A DNA stretch of 6,398 nt from JANYCD01 sp043738385 (lineage in GTDB: Bacteria > Pseudomonadota > Gammaproteobacteria > Burkholderiales > Rhodocyclaceae), in contig JAYUGL010000077.1 of the NCBI GenBank assembly GCA_043738385.1, positions 1 to 6,398 on the forward strand, in the 5' to 3' direction. The notes under the pieces were generated by a model. That model ran no database searches. It was not told the origin of the DNA and saw nothing but the letters and a program-made list of their open reading frames with translations. Both the position numbers and the translations under genes were made by a program. Positions within the stretch are counted from its first letter, which is position 1. Every line of letters starts with the position of its first letter. Of this stretch, positions 1 to 5,835 are shown one piece after another.

Positions 1-762
1 GGTTTCGTTCTTCTTGCCGCTGAGATTGCCATAGAGAATCAGCATGCCCTGCGGAGCCAGCGCCGCCGCCAGGGTGGTGACGATGGGGCCGACGACCGCA
101 TCAAAGGCGACACGTGCACCTTTCTTTTCGGTGATGCGCATCACCTCCGCCAACAGATCCTGCTTGTCGGTGACGATGACATGTGCCGCGCCGTGTTTGC
201 GCAGCGCCTCTGCTTTTTCTTCGGTGCGCGTGACGGCAATCGGGATCGCACCGACTGCGTTGCATATCTGGATCGATGCCAGGCCGACGCTGCTCGATGC
301 GGCGGTGATCAGCACTGTGTCGCCGCGGCCGATCTTGGCGATATCCACCAATGCGCCATACGCCGTCAGGTATTGCATCCAGATCGACGATGCCGCCGCA
401 GGGCTAAGCCCGGCAGGGCGCTTGAGCACCGCCGAGGCGGGCACCAAGGCGCGTTCGGCGTAAACGCCATATTGATTCATCGAAAATCCTGGAATGACGC
501 AGACAGCATCACCGACAGAAAAACCCGTTACGTCTTTGCCGAGGGCTTCGACGACACCCGACGCTTCATAGCCGATGCGTGCCGGAAGCTTGGGCGGATC
601 GAGGTAGTAACCCTCGCGAAACGCGACTTCGGCGCGATTGAGTCCGATCGCCTCGATGCGCAAGCGCATTTCGCCCGGCCCTGGCTCGTCGACCTCCATG
701 GACTCAAAACACAGCACTTCGGGACCACCGGTTTTATGAAAGCGAACTGTCTTGGACAACAT
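1..762 (-). CDS. MDR-family quinone oxidoreductase / zinc-type alcohol dehydrogenase-like protein (3' end cut off)
   Basis: The frame is open from an ATG at 762 to the window edge, giving 254 residues; the family is usually about 325 to 340, so roughly the last 75 are missing. An AAGGAG Shine-Dalgarno lies 6 nt before the ATG. The N-terminal GroES-like domain includes IGYEASGVVEALG (residues 63-75) and VGDAV (83-87). The Rossmann domain begins around TAASSSVGLASIQ (153-165), the nucleotide-binding loop in the SSVG form common in quinone reductase-like members. I see no catalytic-zinc Cys/His pattern, so an NAD(P)H-dependent quinone or enone reductase fits better than a zinc alcohol dehydrogenase. 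The substrate is unknown. It starts 29 bp after trpC on the same strand, so it is probably co-transcribed, but it has no known role in tryptophan synthesis. Confidence 0.88.
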   Translation of the reverse strand, partial: MLSKTVRFHKTGGPEVLCFESMEVDEPGPGEMRLRIEAIGLNRAEVAFREGYYLDPPKLPARIGYEASGVVEALGKDVTGFSVGDAVCVIPGFSMNQYGVYAERALVPASAVLKRPAGLSPAAASSIWMQYLTAYGALVDIAKIGRGDTVLITAASSSVGLASIQICNAVGAIPIAVTRTEEKAEALRKHGAAHVIVTDKQDLLAEVMRITEKKGARVAFDAVVGPIVTTLAAALAPQGMLILYGNLSGKKNET

Positions 763-791
763 GCGTCTCTCCTTGCGATTTTATGGGGTGT

Positions 792-1580
792 TTATCCGAA
801 CAGTCGTGCCAATTCTTCGCCGGGATCCGCTGCCCGCATGAAAGCTTCGCCGACCAGAAATGCGTTCACTTCGCGACCGCGCATCTGCTTCACGTCGGCA
901 GTGCCGAGAATGCCGGACTCCGTGATGACGATTTTGTCCTTGGGAATCTTGCCGAGCTGGTTCAGCGTGGTGTTCAGCGATACCTCGAAGGTACGCAGAT
1001 TGCGGTTGTTGATGCCGATCAGCGGCGTATTGAGCTGTAGCGCGATATCGACTTCGTCGCCGTCATGGGCCTCGACCAACACCGCCATGCCCAGCCCATG
1101 CGCAATGCTTTCCATCTCGCGCATTTGCGCCAGCGACAGCGCGGAGACGATCAACAGGATGCAGTCGGCGCCCATGGCGCGGGCTTCGTGAATTTGATAG
1201 GGGTCGATCATGAAGTCCTTGCGCAGCACCGGCAACGTGCAGGCAGCGCGGGCTTCGCGCAGGTAGTCGGCCGCGCCTTGAAAGAACTGGCGGTCGGTGA
1301 GGACGGAAAGACAGGCCGCGCCATGCTTCTCATAGCTGGCGGCGATTTCGCCGGGGCGGAAGTCCGCACGCAACACGCCTTTGGATGGGCTGGCCTTCTT
1401 GATCTCGGCAATGACCGCCGGTTTGCCTGCGGCAATTTTTTGCCGGATGGCGCCAACGAAATCGCGCGGCGCCGGTTGTGACTTGGTTTCGGCTTCGACA
1501 GTCGCAAAGGATTTTTCTTTTTTTGCTGCGGCGACTTCCTCGATCTTGACCGCGAGAATCTTGTTGAGAATGTCAGACAT
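792..1580 (-). CDS. trpC: Indole-3-glycerol-phosphate synthase
   Basis: This 262-residue cytoplasmic enzyme closes the indole ring, converting carboxyphenylamino-deoxyribulose phosphate to indole-3-glycerol phosphate. It is a complete single-domain TIM barrel of normal length, not fused to TrpF. Family motifs are in order: IAEIKKASPSKG (residues 57-68, with the expected catalytic E59 and K61), LRKDFMIDPYQI (119-130, catalytic K121), VLVEAHD (168-173, E170), NNRNL (191-195) and ITESGI (219-224, E221 and S222). The ATG shares one base with the trpD stop (TGATG). There is no strong Shine-Dalgarno, so translation is probably coupled to trpD. The stop is TAA. Catalytic roles are assigned by alignment with the family from memory. 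Confidence 0.97.
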   Translation of the reverse strand: MSDILNKILAVKIEEVAAAKKEKSFATVEAETKSQPAPRDFVGAIRQKIAAGKPAVIAEIKKASPSKGVLRADFRPGEIAASYEKHGAACLSVLTDRQFFQGAADYLREARAACTLPVLRKDFMIDPYQIHEARAMGADCILLIVSALSLAQMREMESIAHGLGMAVLVEAHDGDEVDIALQLNTPLIGINNRNLRTFEVSLNTTLNQLGKIPKDKIVITESGILGTADVKQMRGREVNAFLVGEAFMRAADPGEELARLFG

Positions 1581-2605
1581 CAGACAAATCTTTTGGTGAA
1601 GTTGACGAACGCATCTACCTTGGCGCGCGCAGCGCCGCTGGCAATGGCTTCGCGCGCCTTGGTGATGCCGTCGGCAATGGAAGCAACCACATTGGCGGTA
1701 TAGAGCGCGGCGCCGGTATTGAGGATCACGATGTCGCGCGCCGGGCCGGGTTTGTTTTCCAGTGCCTGCAGCAGCATGGTTTTCGATTCCTGCGCGTCGG
1801 CTACCTTGAGGCGGTCGTGGGGAACCAATGCGAATCCGAACTCTTGCGGATTGACTTCGTACTCGCGGACCTCGCCGTTCTTCAGTTCACCGACCATGGT
1901 GGGCGCACCGAGGGTGATTTCGTCGAGGCCATCCTTGCCCCACACCACCATCACATGGTCGGCGCCGAGTCGCTGCATGACGTGGACTTGAATGCCAACC
2001 AGATCGGGATGGAATACGCCCATCAAGGTGTTCGGCGCACTGGCCGGATTGGTGAGCGGGCCGAGGATGTTGAAGAGAGTCCGCACGCCCAATTCCTTGC
2101 GCACCGGCGCCACGTTCTTCATGGCGGGGTGGTGGTTGGGGGCGAACATGAACCCCATTCCGGTGGCTTGCAGGCACTCGGCCACCTGCGTCGGCGTGAG
2201 ATCGATTTTTGCGCCGAGCGTTTCCAGCACGTCGGCGGAGCCCGACTTTGACGACACGCTGCGATTGCCGTGCTTGGCCACCGTGGCACCGGCGGCGGCA
2301 GCCACGAATGCCGAGGCGGTGGAGATGTTGAAGGTGTGGGCGCTGTCGCCACCGGTGCCGACGATATCGACGAAGTGCGGATTGTGTGGTGTGTCTACTG
2401 GTATGCACAACTCGCGCATGACTTGCGCGGCGGCAGAAATTTCGCCGATGGTTTCCTTCTTCGCCCGCAGGCCGGTGAGGAGGGCGGCGGTCATCACCGG
2501 CGAGATTTCGCCACGCATGATCAGCCGCATCAAGTGCAACATCTCGTCGTGAAAAATTTCGCGGTGCTCGATAGTGCGTTGCAGCGCTTCTTGGGGCGTT
2601 ATCAC
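1580..2605 (-). CDS. trpD: Anthranilate phosphoribosyltransferase
   Basis: The enzyme transfers phosphoribose from PRPP to anthranilate, the second committed step of tryptophan synthesis. I place the start at the GTG at 2605, giving 341 residues, the normal family length. An AAGGA Shine-Dalgarno lies 8 nt upstream, and the sequence then reads VITPQEALQRTIEHREIFHD as in related TrpD proteins. Motifs are the PRPP-binding GTGGD (83-87), NIST (93-96), KHGNR (111-115), SGSADVLE (121-128), the anthranilate-site segment VRKELGVRTLFNILGPLTNP (168-187) and the metal-binding DGLDE (225-229). The frame stays open upstream to 2824, through the repeat and into trpG. That 73-residue extension reads repeat DNA (SVSLCLCG) and out-of-frame trpG, so it is spurious. 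The stop overlaps the trpC ATG by one base. Confidence 0.96.
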   Translation of the reverse strand: MITPQEALQRTIEHREIFHDEMLHLMRLIMRGEISPVMTAALLTGLRAKKETIGEISAAAQVMRELCIPVDTPHNPHFVDIVGTGGDSAHTFNISTASAFVAAAAGATVAKHGNRSVSSKSGSADVLETLGAKIDLTPTQVAECLQATGMGFMFAPNHHPAMKNVAPVRKELGVRTLFNILGPLTNPASAPNTLMGVFHPDLVGIQVHVMQRLGADHVMVVWGKDGLDEITLGAPTMVGELKNGEVREYEVNPQEFGFALVPHDRLKVADAQESKTMLLQALENKPGPARDIVILNTGAALYTANVVASIADGITKAREAIASGAARAKVDAFVNFTKRFV

Positions 2606-2620
2606 AAAATGATTCCTTTC
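2606..2620 (-). promoter_or_regulatory. Ribosome binding site that decides the trpD start
   Basis: On the minus strand AAGGA (2618-2614) is followed by 8 nt and then GTG at 2605. It sits just outside the hairpin repeat, so ribosome access survives if the repeat folds. It supports the GTG over the far-upstream starts of the same open frame. Confidence 0.7.
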
Positions 2621-2697
2621 ACCACAGAGACACAGAGACACAGAGAACATCTTTTTGAAAAATGCATTGTGGCTTTCCTCTGTGTCTCTGTGGTTCA
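2621..2697 (-). repeat. ACACAGAG-type inverted repeat, copy 1 (between trpG and trpD)
   Basis: The left arm (2621-2647) consists of near-tandem 8-bp ACACAGAG units. Its outer 17 bases (2621-2637) are perfectly complementary to the right arm at 2678-2694, and about 40 bases separate the paired arms. The right arm has one unit fewer than the left, unlike copy 2. The left arm is identical over 27 bases to copy 2 at 5753-5779, and both copies lie the same way round relative to transcription. The TGA at 2697-2695 at the edge of the element is the stop codon of trpG. The element fills most of the 89-bp trpG-trpD gap. No transposase, target-site duplication or T-run is seen, so it resembles a REP-like or MITE-like dispersed element rather than a terminator. 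Similar sequences, translating as TTETQRHRE or SVSLCLCG, are familiar to me from intergenic DNA of several bacteria, but that is from memory. Confidence 0.88.
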
Positions 2698-3258
2698 GTT
2701 TTTCAGAAAGTTCTTCAGCAGATCGTGGCCGCGCTCGGTGAGGATGGATTCCGGATGGAACTGCACGCCCTCCACCAGCAGCGTCTTGTGGCGCACGCCC
2801 ATGATTTCGCCGTCGTCGGTCCATGCCGTCACTTCAAGGCAGTCGGGCAGGCTGGAGCGCTCAATGGCGAGCGAGTGATAGCGTGTCACGGTGAGCGGGT
2901 TGGGCAAGCCGTGGAACACGCCCTGATCGGTGTGATGCACGGGCGACGTTTTGCCGTGCATCAATTGTTTGGCGTGGACGATGTTGCCGCCGAATGCTGC
3001 ACCGATACTCTGGTGGCCGAGACAGACGCCGAGCACGGGAATCTTTCCCGCGAACTCCTTGATAACGGAGACAGAAATACCGGCCTCGGCCGGCGAGCAC
3101 GGACCGGGCGAAACCACGATGCGGGCGGGTTTCAATGCGGCTATTTCCTGCACGGTGATTTCGTCGTTGCGGAACACGCGCACGTCCTCGCCCAGTTCGC
3201 CGAAGTACTGCACCAGGTTGTAGGTGAAGGAGTCGTAATTGTCGATCATCAATAGCAT
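2695..3258 (-). CDS. trpG: Anthranilate synthase component II (glutamine amidotransferase)
   Basis: This class I glutamine amidotransferase hydrolyses glutamine and passes ammonia to TrpE for anthranilate synthesis. Related proteins can also serve PabB in folate synthesis; that dual use cannot be judged here. I chose the ATG at 3258, giving 187 residues, a normal length. It has a GGGAGA Shine-Dalgarno 7 nt upstream, and the protein opens with the typical MLLMIDNYDSFTYNL. Further motifs are VSPGPCSP (49-56), the nucleophile elbow GVCLGHQ (77-83, C79), HGKTSP (101-106) and QFHPES (166-171, completing the C79-H168-E170 triad). The frame is open upstream to 3348, but those 30 residues translate the intergenic element and should not be included. 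The stop TGA lies at the edge of the ACACAGAG repeat. Confidence 0.97.
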   Translation of the reverse strand: MLLMIDNYDSFTYNLVQYFGELGEDVRVFRNDEITVQEIAALKPARIVVSPGPCSPAEAGISVSVIKEFAGKIPVLGVCLGHQSIGAAFGGNIVHAKQLMHGKTSPVHHTDQGVFHGLPNPLTVTRYHSLAIERSSLPDCLEVTAWTDDGEIMGVRHKTLLVEGVQFHPESILTERGHDLLKNFLKN

Positions 3259-3418
3259 GGCGTTGTCTCCCGAAGGGCCGTCCCGAGGGGCATAGCGGGG
3301 AGTTCGCAGAGCGCAGCTCTGTGCCCGCGTAGCCGGACCGCTGTGCAAAACGGGCCGTGGACAGCACAGCCCCCTGTGGGGGCAGCGAACAAGGTGAGCG
3401 TGGGGGCCATATTTTTCC
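3259..3418 (-). repeat. Structured intergenic element between trpE and trpG, probably a dispersed repeat
   Basis: This G+C-rich 160-bp gap is much longer than expected between trpE and trpG. It contains two clear hairpins: 3369-3383 (GCCCCC, TGT loop, GGGGGC) and 3307-3321 (CAGAGC, GCA loop, GCTCTG). The trpG-proximal end supplies the GGGAGA ribosome binding site of trpG. On the minus strand an ATG at 3410, with AAGGA 5 nt upstream overlapping the trpE stop, opens a 53-codon frame. It runs through the whole element and stops at 3249, ten bases inside trpG. Its translation (for example GHRAALCELPAMPLG) resembles phantom peptides I associate with betaproteobacterial intergenic repeats. That recognition is from memory, and no second copy occurs in this window. 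Neither hairpin is followed by a T-run. Confidence 0.55.
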
Positions 3419-4903
3419 TTAAATGGAGTGATCCAGACCGGCCTGAACCTGCTCCGCGGCGCGCAGCAGCGCGCGGGCTTTGTTCTCGGTTTCCAGCCAT
3501 TCGCTCTCGGGTATCGAGTCGGCCACGATGCCGGCTGCTGCCTGCACGTAAAGCATGTTGTCCTTGATCACGCCGGTGCGGATGGCGATCGCCAGATCCA
3601 TTTCGCCGGAAAAGCTCAGGTAGCCGCAGGCGCCGCCGTAAAGGCCGCGCTTGACTGGCTCCAGTTCGTCGATGATCTCCATTGCCCGCACCTTGGGGGC
3701 GCCGGTCAATGTGCCGGCGGGGAAGGTGGCGCGCAGTACGTCGAGGTTGCTCATGCCGGGCTTGAGCAATCCTTCAACGTTGGACACGATGTGCATCACG
3801 TGCGAATAGCGTTCGATCACCATCTGGTCGGTGACGAACACCGAGCCGGTCTTGGCGATGCGGCCGATGTCGTTGCGGGCGAGATCGATCAACATTACGT
3901 GTTCCGCGCGTTCCTTGGGATCGGCCAGCAATTCCTCGGCGTTGCTGTGATCCTGCTCGGGCGTTGCACCGCGCGGGCGGGTGCCGGCCAGCGGGCGTAT
4001 CGTGACCTTGGGGCCATCGGGCGTGGCCTCCTTCCGCACCAGAATTTCCGGTGAGGCACCGACGACGTGGAACTCGCCGAAGTCGTAGTAGTACATGTAG
4101 GGCGAGGGATTCAACGCGCGCAGCGCGCGGTAGAGCGTGAGCGGCGAATCGGTAAAGGGTTTGCGGATGCGCTGGCCGATCTGTACCTGCATCATGTCGC
4201 CGTCGGCGATGTATTGCTTGGCACGCAATACAGCAGCGAGATAATCTTTCTTGCCGAAATCGCGAATCGTCTCGGTCGCCTTGCCCGGCGGGCTTTCCGG
4301 AATCGTGACCGCGCTGCGCATGCGGCCGGCGATTTCACGCAGTTGCGCCAGCCCATTGGCATAGGCATTGGGGAGCGACGGGTCGATATAGACAATCAGG
4401 GTGATCTTGCCGGCGAGGCTGTCGACGACGGCGAGTTGTTCGGTCTGCAACAGCAACACATCCGGCGTGCCGATGTCGTCGCGCTTGCTGAAACCCGCAG
4501 CCAGTTTGTGTTCGATGTAACGCACCGCATCGTAACCAAAATAGCCGGCCAGGCCGCCGCAAAAGCGCGGGAATCCCTGCGGCACAAAAACCTTGAAGCG
4601 CGCCTGGTATGCCGCGACGAACTCCAGCGGGTTGCCCTCGTGCCGTTCAACGACGACATCATTGGTTACGACTTCGGTGATGAACGCACTGGCGCGCAGC
4701 AGGGTGGTGGCGGGCAGGCCGATAAACGAGTAACGGCCGAAGCGCTCGCCGCCGACCACCGATTCAAGCAGGTAGCTGTTGGGCTTGTTGGCGAGCTTGA
4801 GATAGATCGACAACGGCGTGTCGAGATCGGCGAAAGTTTCGAGGGTCACCGGGATGCGGTTGTAGCCCTCGGCAGCCAGCCGGTTGAATTCGGATTCAGT
4901 CAT
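3419..4903 (-). CDS. trpE: Anthranilate synthase component I
   Basis: The enzyme converts chorismate, with ammonia from TrpG, to anthranilate and pyruvate; it is the first committed and usually feedback-inhibited step. The 494-residue protein is complete. The ATG has GGAG 5 nt upstream. The N-terminal domain carries LLESVVGGERFGRYSFIG (residues 45-62), the LLES region that forms the tryptophan-inhibition site in characterised TrpE, so feedback control is probably kept. The chorismate-binding domain shows GDMMQVQIGQRI (235-246), GASPEILVR (282-290), RPLAGTRPRG (303-312), HVMLIDLARNDIGR (335-348), YSHVMHIVSNVEG (366-378), FPAGTLTGAPK (394-404) and YGGACGYLSFSG (422-433). These fit TrpE better than PabB or a salicylate synthase, as does the trp context. 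A 162-bp gap with a possible leader peptide precedes it; a 160-bp structured element separates it from trpG. Confidence 0.97.
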   Translation of the reverse strand: MTESEFNRLAAEGYNRIPVTLETFADLDTPLSIYLKLANKPNSYLLESVVGGERFGRYSFIGLPATTLLRASAFITEVVTNDVVVERHEGNPLEFVAAYQARFKVFVPQGFPRFCGGLAGYFGYDAVRYIEHKLAAGFSKRDDIGTPDVLLLQTEQLAVVDSLAGKITLIVYIDPSLPNAYANGLAQLREIAGRMRSAVTIPESPPGKATETIRDFGKKDYLAAVLRAKQYIADGDMMQVQIGQRIRKPFTDSPLTLYRALRALNPSPYMYYYDFGEFHVVGASPEILVRKEATPDGPKVTIRPLAGTRPRGATPEQDHSNAEELLADPKERAEHVMLIDLARNDIGRIAKTGSVFVTDQMVIERYSHVMHIVSNVEGLLKPGMSNLDVLRATFPAGTLTGAPKVRAMEIIDELEPVKRGLYGGACGYLSFSGEMDLAIAIRTGVIKDNMLYVQAAAGIVADSIPESEWLETENKARALLRAAEQVQAGLDHSI

Positions 4904-4937
4904 GATTACTCCACGAGACGTTTTCAGCAGGGACGAT

Positions 4938-4993
4938 GCGCGTTAGCTCAAGAATGAGCGCCACGCGCGGGCGTGACAGTCAAGCCTGACGCC
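4938..4993 (-). promoter_or_regulatory. Candidate trp attenuator: three mutually exclusive stems before trpE
   Basis: On the minus strand four segments can pair alternatively. Stem 1:2 joins GGCGTCAG (4993-4986) with CTG (4979-4977) and ACGCC (4974-4970). Stem 2:3 joins GTCACGC (4977-4971) with GCGTGGC (4966-4960), including one G-U pair. Stem 3:4 joins GCGCGT and GCTCA with TGAGC and ACGCGC across 4968-4938, 11 pairs around a small internal loop. Segment 1 begins inside the second Trp codon of the candidate leader peptide, so a stalled ribosome would free segment 2 to pair with 3 and break stem 3:4. This is the logic of classical attenuation. Against it, stem 3:4 is not followed by a U-run, so termination would need Rho or another mechanism. 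No folding energies were computed. Confidence 0.35.
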
Positions 4994-5030
4994 AGGGCCA
5001 TGCCTCCGCCCCGAGGGCGTATTTGGTCAT
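4980..5030 (-). CDS. Possible trp operon leader peptide (WPW)
   Basis: The ATG at 5030 opens a 16-codon frame reading MTKYALGAEAWPWRQA, stopping with TGA at 4982-4980, 76 bp before the trpE ATG. Two Trp codons separated by one Pro codon, near the end of a very short frame directly upstream of trpE, are what a ribosome-mediated tryptophan attenuator would need. Potential alternative stems follow at once. Weak points are that no good Shine-Dalgarno precedes the ATG, that the frame is also open upstream to the gph stop (GTG at 5054 is another possible start), and that the other long gaps in this operon hold dispersed repeats, so this gap could be one too. I see no convincing promoter in the gap. 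The frame and its Trp codons are seen directly; the role is inference. Confidence 0.38.
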   Translation of the reverse strand: MTKYALGAEAWPWRQA

Positions 5031-5065
5031 CGTTTGCAGTGTGTCGTAGAGCACTTTTGGGATTT

Positions 5066-5743
5066 TCAGTTGGCGGCTGCCACCAATGCGGCCGCGTCTT
5101 CAAGCGACTCAACTATAGCATCGCAATCCAGTTTTCGCACGTCCTCGCCCTCGTTGTAACCATAGGGCACGAGGAAAACGGGACAGCCAGCGGCGCGGGC
5201 GCTGGCGGCATCATGGCGCGAATCACCGATATGCAGATTGTGTTGCGGCAGCGTTCCCAGTCGCGTGCAGGCGTGAAGTAAGGGCATCGGGTGGGGTTTC
5301 TTTTCGGGCAGGGAATCACCGGACACCGCAAACTCAATGTAAGGTGCGATTCCACTGGCGACCAGCAGCGGTTCGGTAAATGCAGCGGCCTTGTTGGTGA
5401 TGACGGCCATTCTCAAGCCCAGTGCGCGCAATTTTTGCAGGCCTGCCATTACACCCGGATAGGGCTGTGTTTTGCGCCCATTGCTGAGCGCATAGTAACG
5501 GCGAAAACTCTGTGTGGCTTGTTCCAGTAATGCCGGGTCAGGTTCGTGGTCGGTAGTCACGCAACGGCGCACGAGATTTGGAATGCCGCGGCCGACAAAA
5601 TTGCGGATTTCGTTTTCGCTGCGGGGTGGCAGGCCGAGTTCCCGCAGCATGGCGCTGGCGGCATCGGCAAGGTCGGGCACTGTATCGAGCAGCGTACCGT
5701 CGAGATCGAGAGTGACCGAACGAATGGAAATAAGGAAACGCAA
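5066..5743 (-). CDS. gph: Phosphoglycolate phosphatase, HAD superfamily
   Basis: Gph dephosphorylates 2-phosphoglycolate, a product of DNA repair or oxygenase side reactions; HAD relatives with other phosphate substrates cannot be fully excluded. I propose a TTG start at 5743, giving 225 residues that begin MRFLISIRSVTLDLDGT. HAD motifs are complete: motif I LDLDGTLLDT (12-21, nucleophile D13 and acid/base D15), motif II VITNK (114-118), motif III around EKKPHP (147-152, K149) and motif IV HIGDSRHD (171-178, D174 and D178). The cap domain lies roughly at residues 22-90. The frame continues upstream to a GTG at 5773, but that lies in the ACACAGAG repeat and adds only repeat-encoded residues. 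The Shine-Dalgarno before the TTG is weak. Clustering with rpe and trpE supports the Gph call. Confidence 0.9.
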   Translation of the reverse strand: MRFLISIRSVTLDLDGTLLDTVPDLADAASAMLRELGLPPRSENEIRNFVGRGIPNLVRRCVTTDHEPDPALLEQATQSFRRYYALSNGRKTQPYPGVMAGLQKLRALGLRMAVITNKAAAFTEPLLVASGIAPYIEFAVSGDSLPEKKPHPMPLLHACTRLGTLPQHNLHIGDSRHDAASARAAGCPVFLVPYGYNEGEDVRKLDCDAIVESLEDAAALVAAAN

Positions 5744-5752
5744 AATCGCTTT

Positions 5753-5827
5753 ACCACAGAGACACAGAGACACAGAGAAAGACTAGCTTCCTTTGAGAAG
5801 TTCTCTGTGCCTCTGTGTCTCTGTGGT
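5753..5827 (-). repeat. ACACAGAG-type inverted repeat, copy 2 (between rpe and gph)
   Basis: Two 27-bp arms, 5753-5779 and 5801-5827, are reverse complements with a single mismatch and enclose a 21-base loop. This is the more symmetrical of the two copies. The left arm is identical to the left arm of copy 1 at 2621-2647, while the loops of the two copies do not obviously match. Both copies share the flank TGAACC just outside the arm on the side nearer the upstream gene. The element lies 8 bp after the rpe stop and 9 bp before the proposed gph start, filling nearly the whole gap. The transcript could form a long hairpin, but no T-run follows. Transcribed in the operon sense it reads SVSLCLCG, and on the opposite strand TTETQRHRE, both artefacts of the repeat. 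Confidence 0.92.
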
Positions 5828-5835
5828 TCAAGCCC

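Noticed and set aside
181..1191. Long plus-strand open frame of 336 codons, and other long plus-strand frames over trpC, trpD and trpE.
   Set aside because: They are antisense shadows of genes with clear motifs, have low-complexity composition typical of G+C-rich antisense frames, and match no family I know.
2621..2647. Short tandem units that could be taken for a CRISPR array or microsatellite.
   Set aside because: The units are 8 bp with no spacers and are part of an inverted repeat that recurs at 5753-5827.
2606..2824. N-terminal extension of TrpD by 73 residues from an upstream start.
   Set aside because: It translates out-of-frame trpG and the repeat. The GTG at 2605 has a well-placed ribosome site and gives the normal family length.
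4950..4986. Promoter for trpE with TTGACT (4986-4981) as a -35 box.
   Set aside because: No -10-like hexamer lies 16 to 18 bases downstream; the G+C-rich spacing region fits stem structure better.
4952..5002. Alternative 16-codon-scale frame starting at the ATG at 5002 (MALASGLTVTP...).
   Set aside because: Its purine-rich upstream bases lie too close to the ATG for a usual ribosome site, and it has no feature linking it to trp control. The WPW frame is the better candidate.
5753..5827. Intrinsic terminator after rpe.
   Set aside because: The hairpin is long but no T-run follows on the minus strand, the loop is large, and the same element occurs inside the trp operon, where termination would be harmful.
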